Source of the DNA: Hyphomicrobiales bacterium
Lineage (GTDB): Bacteria; Pseudomonadota; Alphaproteobacteria; Rhizobiales; Xanthobacteraceae
Reading direction: 5' to 3'
Length of the DNA stretch: 64,000 nt
NCBI GenBank assembly: GCA_017305715.1
Contig: JAFKKG010000013.1
Coordinates: 186,001 to 250,000, forward strand
The position numbers and the translations under genes are program-made. Positions 1 to 8,494 of this stretch are shown piece by piece. The notes below the pieces were generated by a model. The model saw nothing but the letters and a program-made list of their open reading frames with translations, ran no database searches and was not told the DNA's origin. Position 1 is the stretch's first letter, and each line of letters begins with the position of its first letter.

Positions 1-1
1 T

Positions 2-655
2 CTGGGCCCGAACGGCGCCGGCAAGACCACATTGTTCAACCTGATCAGCGGCGCGCTGCCCCGCAGCAAGGGCGAACTGAGTTTCCTGGGCCAGCCGCTT
101 TCGCGGGTGAGCGCGCGCGGCATGTGCCTGCGCGGCATGTCGCGAACCTTTCAGCACGCGGCCCTGGTGCAGGACATGACGGCGCTGGAGAACGTCGCGA
201 TCGGCGCGACCCACCTCGGCCGTTGCGGGCTCGTGGCCAATTCGCTCCGGCTCAACCGCGTGGAGGAGCGGCAATTGCTCGGCTGGGCCCAGCATCTGCT
301 CGAACGCGTCGGGCTCGCGGACAAGGCCAATGAGCTTGCCGGCAATCTCTCGCTCGGCCATCAGCGCATCCTCGAGATCGCCCGCGCGCTGGCGTCGGAT
401 CCGGTCCTGCTGTTGCTCGATGAGCCCGCGGCCGGTCTGCGCGCCAATGAAAAGGCGGTTCTTGCCGATCTTCTGAACAGCTTGCGCGCCGAGGGGCTCG
501 CCATCGTCCTGGTCGAGCACGATATGGATTTCGTGTTCCGCCTTGCCGATCGCCTGATGGTGATGAATTTTGGCCGTCGCATTGCGTTCGGCCGGCCGGA
601 CGAGGTCCGCGCCGATGCCGGGGTGCAGGAAGCCTATCTGGGGGTGGCGGCATGA
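2..655 (+). CDS. HAAT-family ABC transporter ATP-binding protein, LivG-like (5' truncated by window edge)
   Basis: ATP-hydrolysing subunit of a branched-chain amino acid type (HAAT) importer, acting on the cytoplasmic face of the membrane. The reading frame is open from base 2 and already encodes the Walker A motif GPNGAGKTT at bases 5-31, so the true start lies about 30-40 codons upstream, outside the window. Then come the signature region LSLGHQR, Walker B LLLLDEPAAGL and the switch histidine in VEHDMDFV. LivG-class proteins are usually about 250 residues; 218 are visible. It overlaps the next gene by ATGA, so the two are translationally coupled. The substrate cannot be read from the ATPase; the downstream oxidoreductases suggest an organic or amino acid. 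Confidence 0.93.
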   Translation: MGPNGAGKTTLFNLISGALPRSKGELSFLGQPLSRVSARGMCLRGMSRTFQHAALVQDMTALENVAIGATHLGRCGLVANSLRLNRVEERQLLGWAQHLLERVGLADKANELAGNLSLGHQRILEIARALASDPVLLLLDEPAAGLRANEKAVLADLLNSLRAEGLAIVLVEHDMDFVFRLADRLMVMNFGRRIAFGRPDEVRADAGVQEAYLGVAA

Positions 656-1419
656 CGGCATTGCTCGAAATCGAGCGTTTCACCGTTCGCTATGACCGGT
701 TGGTCGCCGTGAACGATGTCTCGCTGCAGGCGAATGCCGGCGAGGTGACGGCGGTGATCGGTCCGAACGGCGCTGGCAAGACCTCGCTGGTGAACGCGGT
801 GATGGGTCTCGTGCCGTTCGAGGGGCGGTTGGCATTTCCGGCATGGCCGCAAGTCGCGCACTCGACCGAGGCCCGGGTTCGCGCCCGAATTTCGCTGGTG
901 CCGGAGACGCGCGACCTGTTTGGGCCGATGACCGTGTTCGATAATCTCAGGCTTGGGGCTTTTGCTGCGCGCGGTGAGCGGGATTTCGACATGGCGGCTC
1001 GGCTCGACGAGACCTTCCGGTTGTTCCCGCGCCTCGCCGAGCGTCGCGATCAGAGGGCCGATACGTTGAGCGGTGGCGAGCGGCAGATGCTGGCGCTGGG
1101 GCGGGCATTGATGCTGCGTCCGCGCTTCCTGATGCTCGACGAGCCGAGCCTAGGGCTCGCGCCGCTGATCGTCGCGGAAGTGTTCCGCGTCATCGCGCGG
1201 CTAAGGGACCAGGGCGTCTCGATCCTTCTGATCGAACAGAACGCCCGGGCGGCCTTGCGCCTATCCGACCGCGCTTACGTGCTGGAGAACGGCGCCGTGC
1301 GTCTGCATGGCAAGGCCAGCGATATCGCCGCCGATCCCCGGGTGATCGAGGCCTATCTCGGCGGATCGGTGGCGCTCGCTTCCGATCGCCGTGAGCGTCA
1401 ATCGGGGAGGGTGGGATGA
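652..1419 (+). CDS. HAAT-family ABC transporter ATP-binding protein, LivF-like
   Basis: Second ATPase of the importer begun by the upstream gene. 255 residues, close to the LivF norm of about 235-250. Walker A GPNGAGKTS near residue 36, signature LSGGERQML, Walker B RFLMLDEPSLGLAP and the H-loop region replaced by IEQNARAAL, which is typical of LivF (E-Q instead of E-H). The start ATG overlaps the stop of the LivG-like gene, and its own stop overlaps the next start in the same way, so the ABC genes and the FAD dehydrogenase form one transcript. The C-terminal tail after YLGGS is longer than usual and rich in Arg, with no known role. Confidence 0.93.
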   Translation: MTALLEIERFTVRYDRLVAVNDVSLQANAGEVTAVIGPNGAGKTSLVNAVMGLVPFEGRLAFPAWPQVAHSTEARVRARISLVPETRDLFGPMTVFDNLRLGAFAARGERDFDMAARLDETFRLFPRLAERRDQRADTLSGGERQMLALGRALMLRPRFLMLDEPSLGLAPLIVAEVFRVIARLRDQGVSILLIEQNARAALRLSDRAYVLENGAVRLHGKASDIAADPRVIEAYLGGSVALASDRRERQSGRVG

Positions 1420-2813
1420 CACGCCGAACCATGGAGGCGATCGGCCGACTTCGCGAACGCTTCGGGGACGAACTCTCCACGGCCGATGCCGTTCGCGCGC
1501 ATCATGCCAATGGCGTCACCGCGCACCGGACCACCGCGCCGGATGCCGTGCTGTTTGCCAACACGACCGAAGACGTCGTCGATGCGGTCAGGATCTGCCA
1601 CGAATATCGCTGCCCCGTCGTTCCGTTCGGCACCGGTACCTCCACGGAAGGACAGATCAGCGCCGAGCAGGGTGGCCTCACCATCGATCTTTCCGGCATG
1701 AACCGTATCCTGCGCGTATCTGGCGAGGATCTGGATTGCACGGTACAGGCCGGCGTCACCCGCAAGGCACTGAACGCCTGGCTGCGCGACACCGGACTGT
1801 TCTTTCCAGTCGACCCCGGCGCCGATGCATCGATCGGCGGCATGGCTTCGACGCGCGCGTCGGGTACCAACGCGGTGCGCTACGGCACAATGCGCGAGGT
1901 CGTGATGTCGCTGTCGGTCGTGCTGGCCGACGGGCAGGTGATCGAGACCGGCACCCGTGCGCGCAAATCGTCGGCGGGTTACGATCTGACCCGGCTGTTT
2001 GTCGGCGCCGAGGGAACCCTTGGCGTCATCACCGAAGTAACGCTGCGCCTGGCACCGATCCCCCAGCGCATCGCCGCGGCAGTCTGTGCGTTCCCGACCG
2101 TGCGGGCGGCCGTCGCAAGCGTGGTCGCCGCGCTGCAAAACGGAATGCCACTGGCGCGGGCTGAACTGCTGGATGCCCTGCAGGTCAAGGCCTGCAACCG
2201 CTATTCGAAGCTCGATCTCGCCGTCAGCCCGACGCTGTTCCTGGAATTTCATGGCACCGATCGCGCGGTCGACGAGCAGGTGAGCTTGATGACGGAACTC
2301 ACCAGGGAATTCGAGGGCGGCGAATTCCGCTGGGCGACCGCAACCGAGGAGCGGACGAGGCTCTGGCAGGCACGTCACGATATCTGGTGGGCGGCGCTGG
2401 CGCTGCGCCCGGGCTCGCAGGGGGTCCCGACCGACATTTGCGTACCGATTTCGCAGTTGCCCGATGTGATCGCGCGAGCCCAGCAGGATGTCGCCGAACT
2501 CGGCCTGGTGGCGCCGCTTTGCGGCCACATCGGCGATGGCAATTTCCATCTTTGCGTGCTCGTTGACCCGGCGGATCGCAACGAGCAGGCGCGGATCGCG
2601 GAATTGAGTGCCCGCCTGGTGTCGCACGCACATGCGGTCGGTGGCACCTGCACTGGCGAGCATGGCATCGGTACCGGCAAGATGGGATATCTCGCCAATG
2701 AACGCGGCGCCGGCATGATGACACTCGCTGCGCTCAAGCGGGCGCTCGATCCCAGAAATATCATGAACCCCGGCAAGATCCTTTGCCTCGACACCTATCA
2801 GTCCTACGAGTGA
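1416..2813 (+). CDS. FAD-linked 2-hydroxyacid dehydrogenase (GlcD/D-lactate dehydrogenase family)
   Basis: Flavoprotein of the FAD_binding_4 plus FAD-oxidase_C family, oxidising a D-2-hydroxyacid to a 2-oxoacid. The N-terminal half carries the FAD-binding loop PFGTGTSTEGQ (about residue 68) and the GGMASTRASGTNAVRYG segment; the C-terminal half has the CGHIGDGNFH metal and active-site motif and ends with LDPRNIMNPGKIL, both family hallmarks. 465 residues is normal. ATGA overlap with the LivF-like gene indicates an operon. Next to a 2-oxoacid:ferredoxin oxidoreductase, it could make the 2-oxoacid that enzyme consumes, for example an aryl-lactate to aryl-pyruvate step. That link is inference; D-lactate or glycolate are alternatives. 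Confidence 0.88.
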   Translation: MTRRTMEAIGRLRERFGDELSTADAVRAHHANGVTAHRTTAPDAVLFANTTEDVVDAVRICHEYRCPVVPFGTGTSTEGQISAEQGGLTIDLSGMNRILRVSGEDLDCTVQAGVTRKALNAWLRDTGLFFPVDPGADASIGGMASTRASGTNAVRYGTMREVVMSLSVVLADGQVIETGTRARKSSAGYDLTRLFVGAEGTLGVITEVTLRLAPIPQRIAAAVCAFPTVRAAVASVVAALQNGMPLARAELLDALQVKACNRYSKLDLAVSPTLFLEFHGTDRAVDEQVSLMTELTREFEGGEFRWATATEERTRLWQARHDIWWAALALRPGSQGVPTDICVPISQLPDVIARAQQDVAELGLVAPLCGHIGDGNFHLCVLVDPADRNEQARIAELSARLVSHAHAVGGTCTGEHGIGTGKMGYLANERGAGMMTLAALKRALDPRNIMNPGKILCLDTYQSYE

Positions 2814-2857
2814 CGCCGTCAGGCACGTAGACAACCGCAAGAAGAAGAGCAGCCGTC

Positions 2858-5800
2858 ATGACATTCCGTGAAGCCGGCCAAGCCACCGTCGATTTCGATT
2901 ATCGCCTGCACGACGCCATCACCAAGGCGGACGGCCGCATCTTTGCATCGGGCACCCAGGCCCTGGTGCGGATGCTGGTGATGCAGCGCCTTGCCGACCG
3001 GCGCGACGGTATCCACTCGGCGGGCTTCATCAGCGGCTATCGTGGCTCGCCGCTCGCCGGTGTCGACACCGAAGCATGGCGTGCCAAGGCGGCGTTGACC
3101 GCGCACGACATCAAGTTCCTGCCGGCAGTGAACGAGGATCTTGCCGCGACCGCCGTCTCCGGCACGCAACGCGTCGGCGATGATCCCGCCCGGACGGTCG
3201 ATGGCGTCTTCGCGCTGTGGTACGGCAAGGGTCCCGGCGTCGACCGTGCTGGCGATGCAATCCGGCACGGCCATGCAGCTGGCGCGTCCGGGAATGGCGG
3301 CGTGCTGCTCGTGGTCGGCGATGACCATGCCGCGACTTCCTCCTCCATTCCCAATGCGAGCGACCTGTCGCTGATGGGATGGAACATACCGATCATCCAT
3401 CCGGCCGGCGTCGACGAATATGTTGCGTTCGGCCTGTGGGGGTGGGCGGCTTCGCGTTTTTCCGGCGCCTGGGTCGCGTTCAAGGCCATATCCGAAACCG
3501 TCGAAAGCAGTCGCAGTTTTGTCGATGGCGCGCTGCCGCGCTTCGAATTGCCATCGCAGGAGGGCTTTCCGCCCGACGGCCTCGCTTATAGCACGCGCGA
3601 CTTCCTGACGCCCGCGATCGAAGTCCGGATGGCGCGAAGGCTGGAGGCGATCTCGGCCTTTGCGCGGGCAAATCCGCTCGACCAGACCGTGGTCGATGCG
3701 CCGGGTGCCGACATCGGCATCGTCGCGGTCGGAAAGAATGCATTGGACGCGCTGGAAGCTTTCTCACGCGCCGGCCTGTCGCCGGGCGCCCTTGCGAACA
3801 AGGGAATACGAATCTGGAAGCCCGGGCTCGTCTTCCCGCTTGACCGCGCCGGGCTTGAAACATTTTCGACTGGGCTGAAGCACATCCTGGTCATCGAAGA
3901 GAAGACGAGTCTCGTCGAAGACCAGATCAAGGACATCCTGTTCAACCGGCCGGCGGATCGCAGGCCGAGCGTATCGGGCCGCCGCGACCATGACTTACCG
4001 CTGATCTCAGCGCTTGGCCAGCATCGCCCGTCGTCGCTGCTCGCGCCACTGTCGCAATGGCTGGCGAAAGTCCGACCCGATCTGGCTTTCGGCGACACCT
4101 CGAGCGCTTTCGAGAAGCCGCCGCTCACGAGCAACGCCGCGGACGGCATGCGCCGCATGCCCTATTTCTGCTCGGGGTGTCCGCATAACTCCTCGACCAA
4201 GGTCCCCGATGGCAGCGTGGCGCTGGCGGGAGTGGGCTGTCACTACATGGCAAGCTGGATGGACCGGCAGACCTCGGGTCTGACCCAGATGGGCGCGGAA
4301 GGCGTCGACTGGGTCGGGCAGTCAGGCTTCACCAATACGCCTCATGTCTTTCAGAACATGGGCGAGGGCACCTATTTCCATTCCGGTTATCTCGCGATCC
4401 GGCAGTCGATCGCCGCCGGCAACAATGTCACCTACAAGATTCTGTTCAACGATGCGGTGGCGATGACCGGCGGACAGCCGGTCGATGGCCAACTCACGGT
4501 CCCGCAGATCACGCGGCAGATGCTTGGCGAAGGCGCGAAGAAGGTGGTGGTCGCCACCGACGACGTCGCCCGCTACGCCGACATCGCCCTCGAGGCCGGG
4601 GTGACGGTGCATGACCGCCACGAACTCGATTCCGTTCAGCGCGAACTGCGCGAGATCAAGGGCGTCACGGTCCTGATCTACGACCAGACCTGCGCGGCCG
4701 AAAAACGTCGCCGCCGCAAGAAGGGAACCTATCCGGATCCCGACAAGCGCATGTTCATCAACAGCGCGGTCTGCGAAGGCTGCGGCGATTGCGGCAAGGT
4801 GTCCAACTGCCTGTCGATCGTTCCGCTGGAAACCGACCTCGGCCTGAAGCGGGCGATCGACCAGACCTCCTGCAACAAGGATTTCTCCTGCGCCGACGGC
4901 TTTTGCCCGAGCTTCGTTTCGGTGATCGGCGGCAAGTTGCGCAAGCCTCAGGCCTCGAGCAAGGACTGGGTCGCCGCCGCCGCAGCGCTGCCAACGCCGC
5001 CGTTGGAACTGCCCGACGATCGCCCGCACAATCTCCTCATCGCTGGCGTCGGTGGCAGCGGAATCATCACCGTTGGCGCCATCGTGGCGATGGCGGCGCA
5101 TCTCGATCGCCTCGCGATCGCCGAACTCGACTTCACCGCATTGGCGCAGAAGGGGGGCTCGGTGATGTGCCATCTTCGCATCGCCAAGGGCGGCATGCCG
5201 ATCAATCAGCCCCGGATCGATTGGGGACAGGCCGATGCGGTGATCATGAGCGATCTCATCGTCGGCTGCCTGCCCGACAGCATCGGCACGATCCGCAATG
5301 GCGCAACCCGCGTGCTTGCGAACACCCATCTCGGCTCGACCGCGGAGTTTACCCGCGATCCGGATTTCGATCCGCGAAACGCCGAGTTGCAGCAGAAGGT
5401 GCGCTTCGCCTGTGGCGACGCCATGCTGACGAGCTTTGACGTGCATCGGATGGTGCAAGAGCAGTTCGGCGACACCAGCGGCGCCAACATGTTCCTGATC
5501 GGGCACGCCTGGCAGCAGGGGCTGATCCCGGTGAGTGAGGCGGCGCTGATGCAAGCGATTGTGCTCAACGGTGTGGCGATCGAGACCAATAAGCGCACTT
5601 TCGCTTTCGGTCGGGTCGTCGCCGCCGGCGGTTCGCTCGCGGACAAGCCGCACGCGCTGGTTCGGAAGCGGCCAGAGGACTGGCCCGCGCTGATTGAGCG
5701 ACGCGCGACGGAACTGGTCAGCTATCAGAACACTGCCTATGCGGTGAAGTATCGCGCCTTCGTCGAACGATGTGCGGTGGCGGAGCAGAAGGTCGCACCC

Positions 5801-6352
5801 GGCAGCGACCTGTTGCTGACCAGGGCGGTCGCCAATAATTTGTTCAAGCTGATGGCCTACAAGGACGAATATGAAGTCGCCAGACTCTATCGCAGTCCGG
5901 ACTTCAACGCCGCGTTAAAGCAGCAATTCGAGGGCGACTTCACGCTTCGGTTCCATCTGGCGCCGCCCTCGCTGGCGAAACCGAAAGCCGGAAATGCGCC
6001 GCCGCGAAAGCGTGCGTTCGATTCGTGGATGATGTCCTTCTTCGCGCTGCTTGTACGCCTGAAGGTCCTGCGCGGTACGGCGTTCGACCCGTTCGGCTAT
6101 ACAGACGAGCGGCGGATGGAGCGCCGACTCATCGATGAATACCGGATGCTGATCGAGCATCTTCTGGCGAGATTGTCGCCGGCATCGCTGGGCCCGGCCG
6201 TGCGGCTGGCCGCGCTCCCGGAAAAGATCCGTGGTTATGGTCATGTCAAGAAGGCGAGTGTGGAAACCGTGAAGCGCGAGGAGCAGCTATTGCTGCAGCA
6301 GTTTGACGCCATTGTCGCACCGCTTTCGTCCGCCAGAAAAGGCGTTGCATGA
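2858..6352 (+). CDS. Fused indolepyruvate:ferredoxin oxidoreductase (IorA-IorB type)
   Basis: Large cytoplasmic thiamine-diphosphate iron-sulfur enzyme that oxidatively decarboxylates an aryl-2-oxoacid (indolepyruvate or phenylpyruvate class) to the acyl-CoA with ferredoxin as acceptor. 1164 residues matches the single-chain form of proteobacteria, in which the alpha and gamma halves of archaeal IorAB are fused. N-terminal POR-like domain, then a TPP region near residues 430-550, a cysteine cluster CEGCGDCGKVSNC near 638 and a second near 671 (CNKDFSCADGFC) for 4Fe-4S centres, then a POR-gamma domain beginning LIAGVGGSGIITVGAI near 727. It lies 44 bp after the dehydrogenase with the same direction. 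Substrate is inferred from family only. Confidence 0.92.
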   Translation: MTFREAGQATVDFDYRLHDAITKADGRIFASGTQALVRMLVMQRLADRRDGIHSAGFISGYRGSPLAGVDTEAWRAKAALTAHDIKFLPAVNEDLAATAVSGTQRVGDDPARTVDGVFALWYGKGPGVDRAGDAIRHGHAAGASGNGGVLLVVGDDHAATSSSIPNASDLSLMGWNIPIIHPAGVDEYVAFGLWGWAASRFSGAWVAFKAISETVESSRSFVDGALPRFELPSQEGFPPDGLAYSTRDFLTPAIEVRMARRLEAISAFARANPLDQTVVDAPGADIGIVAVGKNALDALEAFSRAGLSPGALANKGIRIWKPGLVFPLDRAGLETFSTGLKHILVIEEKTSLVEDQIKDILFNRPADRRPSVSGRRDHDLPLISALGQHRPSSLLAPLSQWLAKVRPDLAFGDTSSAFEKPPLTSNAADGMRRMPYFCSGCPHNSSTKVPDGSVALAGVGCHYMASWMDRQTSGLTQMGAEGVDWVGQSGFTNTPHVFQNMGEGTYFHSGYLAIRQSIAAGNNVTYKILFNDAVAMTGGQPVDGQLTVPQITRQMLGEGAKKVVVATDDVARYADIALEAGVTVHDRHELDSVQRELREIKGVTVLIYDQTCAAEKRRRRKKGTYPDPDKRMFINSAVCEGCGDCGKVSNCLSIVPLETDLGLKRAIDQTSCNKDFSCADGFCPSFVSVIGGKLRKPQASSKDWVAAAAALPTPPLELPDDRPHNLLIAGVGGSGIITVGAIVAMAAHLDRLAIAELDFTALAQKGGSVMCHLRIAKGGMPINQPRIDWGQADAVIMSDLIVGCLPDSIGTIRNGATRVLANTHLGSTAEFTRDPDFDPRNAELQQKVRFACGDAMLTSFDVHRMVQEQFGDTSGANMFLIGHAWQQGLIPVSEAALMQAIVLNGVAIETNKRTFAFGRVVAAGGSLADKPHALVRKRPEDWPALIERRATELVSYQNTAYAVKYRAFVERCAVAEQKVAPGSDLLLTRAVANNLFKLMAYKDEYEVARLYRSPDFNAALKQQFEGDFTLRFHLAPPSLAKPKAGNAPPRKRAFDSWMMSFFALLVRLKVLRGTAFDPFGYTDERRMERRLIDEYRMLIEHLLARLSPASLGPAVRLAALPEKIRGYGHVKKASVETVKREEQLLLQQFDAIVAPLSSARKGVA

Positions 6353-6359
6353 GGTCTTC

Positions 6360-6719
6360 ATGCTGACAATCGTGAGATGTCTGTACCGGCCGGGCGGCGC
6401 AGAGGACCGGTTGCCGATTCGGGACGTGCATATCGAGTATATGATCGCAAACCGCCGATGGCTGGAGCAGGGCGGTGCCCTGATGTCGGCCGACCGCGCG
6501 ATCGTCGAGGGAATGTTTCTGGTTCTGCGTCATGAGAGTCGCGAGCAAGTCGAGGCGTTTCTGGCCGGCGAGCCGTATACGCAGGCGGGACTCTTCGAGA
6601 CCGTTACGATCGAATTATTCGAACGCTTCGTGCCGCATGCCGATCCGGATTTCCTGGAAAAGCTTCTTATTGCTGCGCGGGACTGGATCGCGCGAAATTT
6701 GCGTTACCGCGAAGTCTGA
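6360..6719 (+). CDS. YciI-like domain protein
   Basis: Small soluble protein of 119 residues. It begins MLTIVRCLYRPGG and contains a conserved aspartate/histidine region (RDVHIEYM), followed by MSADRAIVEGMFLVLRHES and the stretch EAFLAGEPYTQAGLFETV, which is the typical YCII-domain closing motif (xxDPFxxAGL). The first ATG after the upstream stop, 8 bp downstream, was chosen; an in-frame upstream ATG at 6303 would overlap the oxidoreductase by 50 bp and add residues that do not look like the family. YCII proteins are ferredoxin-like-fold dimers with poorly known roles, often next to oxidoreductases. It ends the operon. The C-terminal 30 residues extend beyond the usual domain. Confidence 0.75.
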   Translation: MLTIVRCLYRPGGAEDRLPIRDVHIEYMIANRRWLEQGGALMSADRAIVEGMFLVLRHESREQVEAFLAGEPYTQAGLFETVTIELFERFVPHADPDFLEKLLIAARDWIARNLRYREV

Positions 6720-6811
6720 AGCAGGGCATCGTTGTGACGGGTGCCGTTCTTCTCGGACGCGCCGCAACCGCGGGCGATGGCAAATCCCCGCTCAGAAGAC
6801 AAATGCAATAG

Positions 6812-6831
6812 GGCCGCCAACTAGGGCGGCC
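6812..6831 (+). terminator. Possible Rho-independent terminator
   Basis: Perfect 7-bp stem GGCCGCC / GGCGGCC with a 6-base loop, followed by a T-rich but interrupted tract (TCTGTCTCATT). It is 92 bp after the YciI-like stop, where the five-gene operon should end. The weak T run keeps confidence moderate. Confidence 0.45.
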
Positions 6832-6942
6832 TCTGTCTCATTCGCCGAATCTGATTGCTAAGGGTTGTGTCAGAAGGCTTGAATTTGAACCGAGTGTCTT
6901 GCCGCCGCTCGGCTTCCTGCACGATTTCTTTCAGGCGCATCT

Positions 6943-6971
6943 ATCGGTAATGGCTATTACGAATTACCGAT
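6943..6971. repeat. 9-bp perfect inverted repeat
   Basis: ATCGGTAAT and ATTACCGAT are perfect complements separated by 11 bases. The spacer itself starts GGCTATTAC, so an alternative inner pairing GTAAT / ATTAC with a 4-base loop is also possible. AT-rich against a GC-rich background, with no gene on either side within 200 bp. It could be an operator, a structured RNA element or the scar of a mobile element; nothing in the sequence decides. Confidence 0.6.
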
Positions 6972-7081
6972 GAAGCTTTCGTCAAAAGGCCCACAGGCAG
7001 ATCGCAGAGCTGGAACAAAAACTCCGCGAGCTAGACGGGTAAAGCCGCCTCAAGCGCCGTGGGTGCGAGACCAAAATGAAA

Positions 7082-7118
7082 CGGCCCCAGCGCCTCGGGG
7101 GAACGCGCGCTGGAGCCG
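7082..7118. terminator. Long GC-rich hairpin, probable bidirectional terminator
   Basis: Arms CGGCCCCAGCGC (7082-7093) and GCGCTGGAGCCG (7107-7118) pair at 11 of 12 positions with a 13-base loop. The stem is preceded by AAA and followed by TTT, as in terminators that work in both directions. It lies between the plus-strand operon and the minus-strand gene ending at 7427. Confidence 0.5.
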
Positions 7119-7426
7119 CTTTGATATGTCCGAATCGTCTCCTCCAGACATGCGGCTTTAACGCCAACCCATTGCCACTTGTTCCCGACTTTTTAGTTGC
7201 CTGTCTTATGAAAAAGGCCCGACGCAACGGCAGGGCAATTCTTCGGAGCAGGCAATGGAAAGAGCGGAGTATGATCCTGGATTGGCAACGCCAAAAAACG
7301 TCGGGGGCGCGAAACTGCGTGATGGGTAGGAAGTGGGCTGCAGAGCTGAGCGGGTTGCCCATCGTGCTGAGTTTAGGCAATTGGGCCGGATGTGCTGAAG
7401 CCCAAACGGCTGCTTGGCCGTCTTCG

Positions 7427-7675
7427 CTAAGCGTCGCCTTCCTCCCGTCCACTGTCGGATGGTTTGTGACCATGGGGGCCACGATCGAACACGCCGTAAT
7501 GGCTCGACCTGCTGCCGTCGCCGTCGGCGCCCTGGGCAGCAAGGCCCATCCTAAGCAATTCTCGGACTGCTGCCGCCCTGGTCGGCATGCGGCGTTCATA
7601 GCGAAAATCGTCAATGAGTGAGAGTTCTTCCGGGGTGAGCATGATTTGAAGGCGTTCGTCGCGAAGGTCCTGCAT
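7427..7675 (-). CDS. Small ribbon-helix-helix-like protein
   Basis: 82-residue protein beginning MQDLRDERLQIMLTPEELSLIDDFRYERRMPTRAAAVRELLRMGLA. The strand-helix-helix pattern and the A-A-V-R-E-L-L-R-x-G-L ending of the second helix match Arc/MetJ-like DNA-binding domains, and I recognise the sequence style as one common in Bradyrhizobium. The C-terminal part after residue 50 is polar and low in structure. ATG at 7675 was chosen; a GTG four codons upstream (7687) is possible. A perfect inverted repeat 35 bp upstream could be its own operator. Function unknown beyond likely DNA binding. Confidence 0.7.
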   Translation of the reverse strand: MQDLRDERLQIMLTPEELSLIDDFRYERRMPTRAAAVRELLRMGLAAQGADGDGSRSSHYGVFDRGPHGHKPSDSGREEGDA

Positions 7676-7709
7676 GGATAAGCTCACGAGGCTAGTTAGC
7701 TAATTACTC

Positions 7710-7732
7710 AACTTACTAACTGATAGTAAGTT
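7710..7732. promoter_or_regulatory. Inverted repeat, likely operator for the ribbon-helix-helix-like gene
   Basis: AACTTACT and AGTAAGTT are perfect 8-bp complements with a 7-base spacer, in an AT-rich stretch between the divergent genes at 7675 and 7858. Placement and symmetry suit an autoregulatory site. No binding data; assignment by position only. Confidence 0.5.
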
Positions 7733-7857
7733 CCATACAATCCCCGGCTTGAGGGTATTGGTTAGTATGAGTAAAAAACTATAATTAAAACAAGCACTTG
7801 TGCCTATTGGCCGGAAGTGCAAGTTTGTCGGTGGGCAGAATCTGGAGGAGCGGCGCT

Positions 7858-8058
7858 ATGCGGCGACGACGACGATTCGACCAAACCACATCCCTTGAGG
7901 AGCGGCTCGCTGAGGAGGCGAAGCGACTTTTAGAAGAGGCGCAGAAGCTTCCTTGTGGCCCTAGCCGCGATGCGCTTATGCGGCGAGCGCGGCAGGCGGA
8001 GACTGGTTCGCTGGTAAGCGAATGGCTCCGGTCCCCAGGTCTTCGGTCGCCGCAATAA
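7858..8058 (+). CDS. Conserved small hypothetical protein (rhizobial type)
   Basis: 66-residue protein starting MRRRRRFDQTTSLEERLAEE, followed by AKRLLEEAQKLPCGPSRDAL and a C-terminus ending SEWLRSPGLRSPQ. The pattern of an Arg-rich head, one amphipathic helix, the LPCGPSRDALMRRARQAET segment and the W-L-R-S-P-G-L tail is familiar from Bradyrhizobium small proteins of unknown function. The ATG at 7858 was preferred over 7798 because the upstream residues are not part of this pattern, and GGAGGAG-like sequence precedes it (ctggaggagcggcgct). The next gene begins 1 bp after its stop. Confidence 0.7.
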   Translation: MRRRRRFDQTTSLEERLAEEAKRLLEEAQKLPCGPSRDALMRRARQAETGSLVSEWLRSPGLRSPQ

Positions 8059-8059
8059 C

Positions 8060-8245
8060 ATGGCATTCATCGTAAAGTTGGGGTCGATGAGAGTCGTCGC
8101 GAGGACGGCATCGGAGGCCGTGAAAACCATTGAGCGGTTCATCGAAGATAATGCGAAATCCGAGCCGACTGTCTCGACTTTTGACGGCAGTGAGTTCGGG
8201 ATCGAGAACCTGCGGAAATTGGTGGACACTGGCGGTCGTCACTGA
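8060..8245 (+). CDS. Small hypothetical protein
   Basis: 61 residues: MAFIVKLGSMRVVARTASEAVKTIERF..., ending ENLRKLVDTGGRH. A short beta-rich start followed by a helix; no family recognised. Its start is 1 bp after the preceding stop, suggesting co-translation, and its codon use is like that of the neighbours. Could be a small regulator or stress-response peptide; no function is assigned. Confidence 0.55.
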   Translation: MAFIVKLGSMRVVARTASEAVKTIERFIEDNAKSEPTVSTFDGSEFGIENLRKLVDTGGRH

Positions 8246-8494
8246 GTTCGGCGCCGCCCTCATCGGCAAAAGTGACTGACTACACAAATCGAAGTGATAC
8301 CGCGGCATTACTTTTCTTTGCCACGCCTTCGCGCTCTTCTTGACGGCCATGAACTGGCCACCCTCCTTGTTGGAGTAGGGAATCCGCGCGTATCACGCCA
8401 ATTAAATGCACTGGGCGGAATGAACGATGAGGCGCCTGCTGAGACCCGCATTTGGAACCAGCTTTCACGACGTCGATTAACGAAGGAGGGTACC

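Larger units (their letters stand above)
6720..7426. other. Intergenic stretch without a supportable gene
   Basis: About 700 bp between the oxidoreductase operon and a convergent small gene. It contains two hairpins and one long inverted repeat (listed separately). A short in-frame run at about 6974-7042 (AHRQIAELEQKLRELDG then stop) looks like the C-terminal coiled coil of a lost small protein; a stop codon lies just upstream and no start codon fits, so I treat it as a possible remnant. The reading frame at 7076-7621 is not convincing because it runs antisense to a recognisable gene. Confidence 0.5.

Noticed and set aside
1398-2840. 480-codon frame on the minus strand opposite the FAD dehydrogenase
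   Set aside because: Antisense shadow in a high-GC gene; composition rich in Arg/His with no domain.
4322-5653. 443-codon minus-strand frame opposite the IOR gene
   Set aside because: Antisense shadow of a long, well-recognised gene.
7076-7621. 181-codon plus-strand frame
   Set aside because: Runs antisense through the ribbon-helix-helix-like gene, has no family pattern and begins inside a hairpin.
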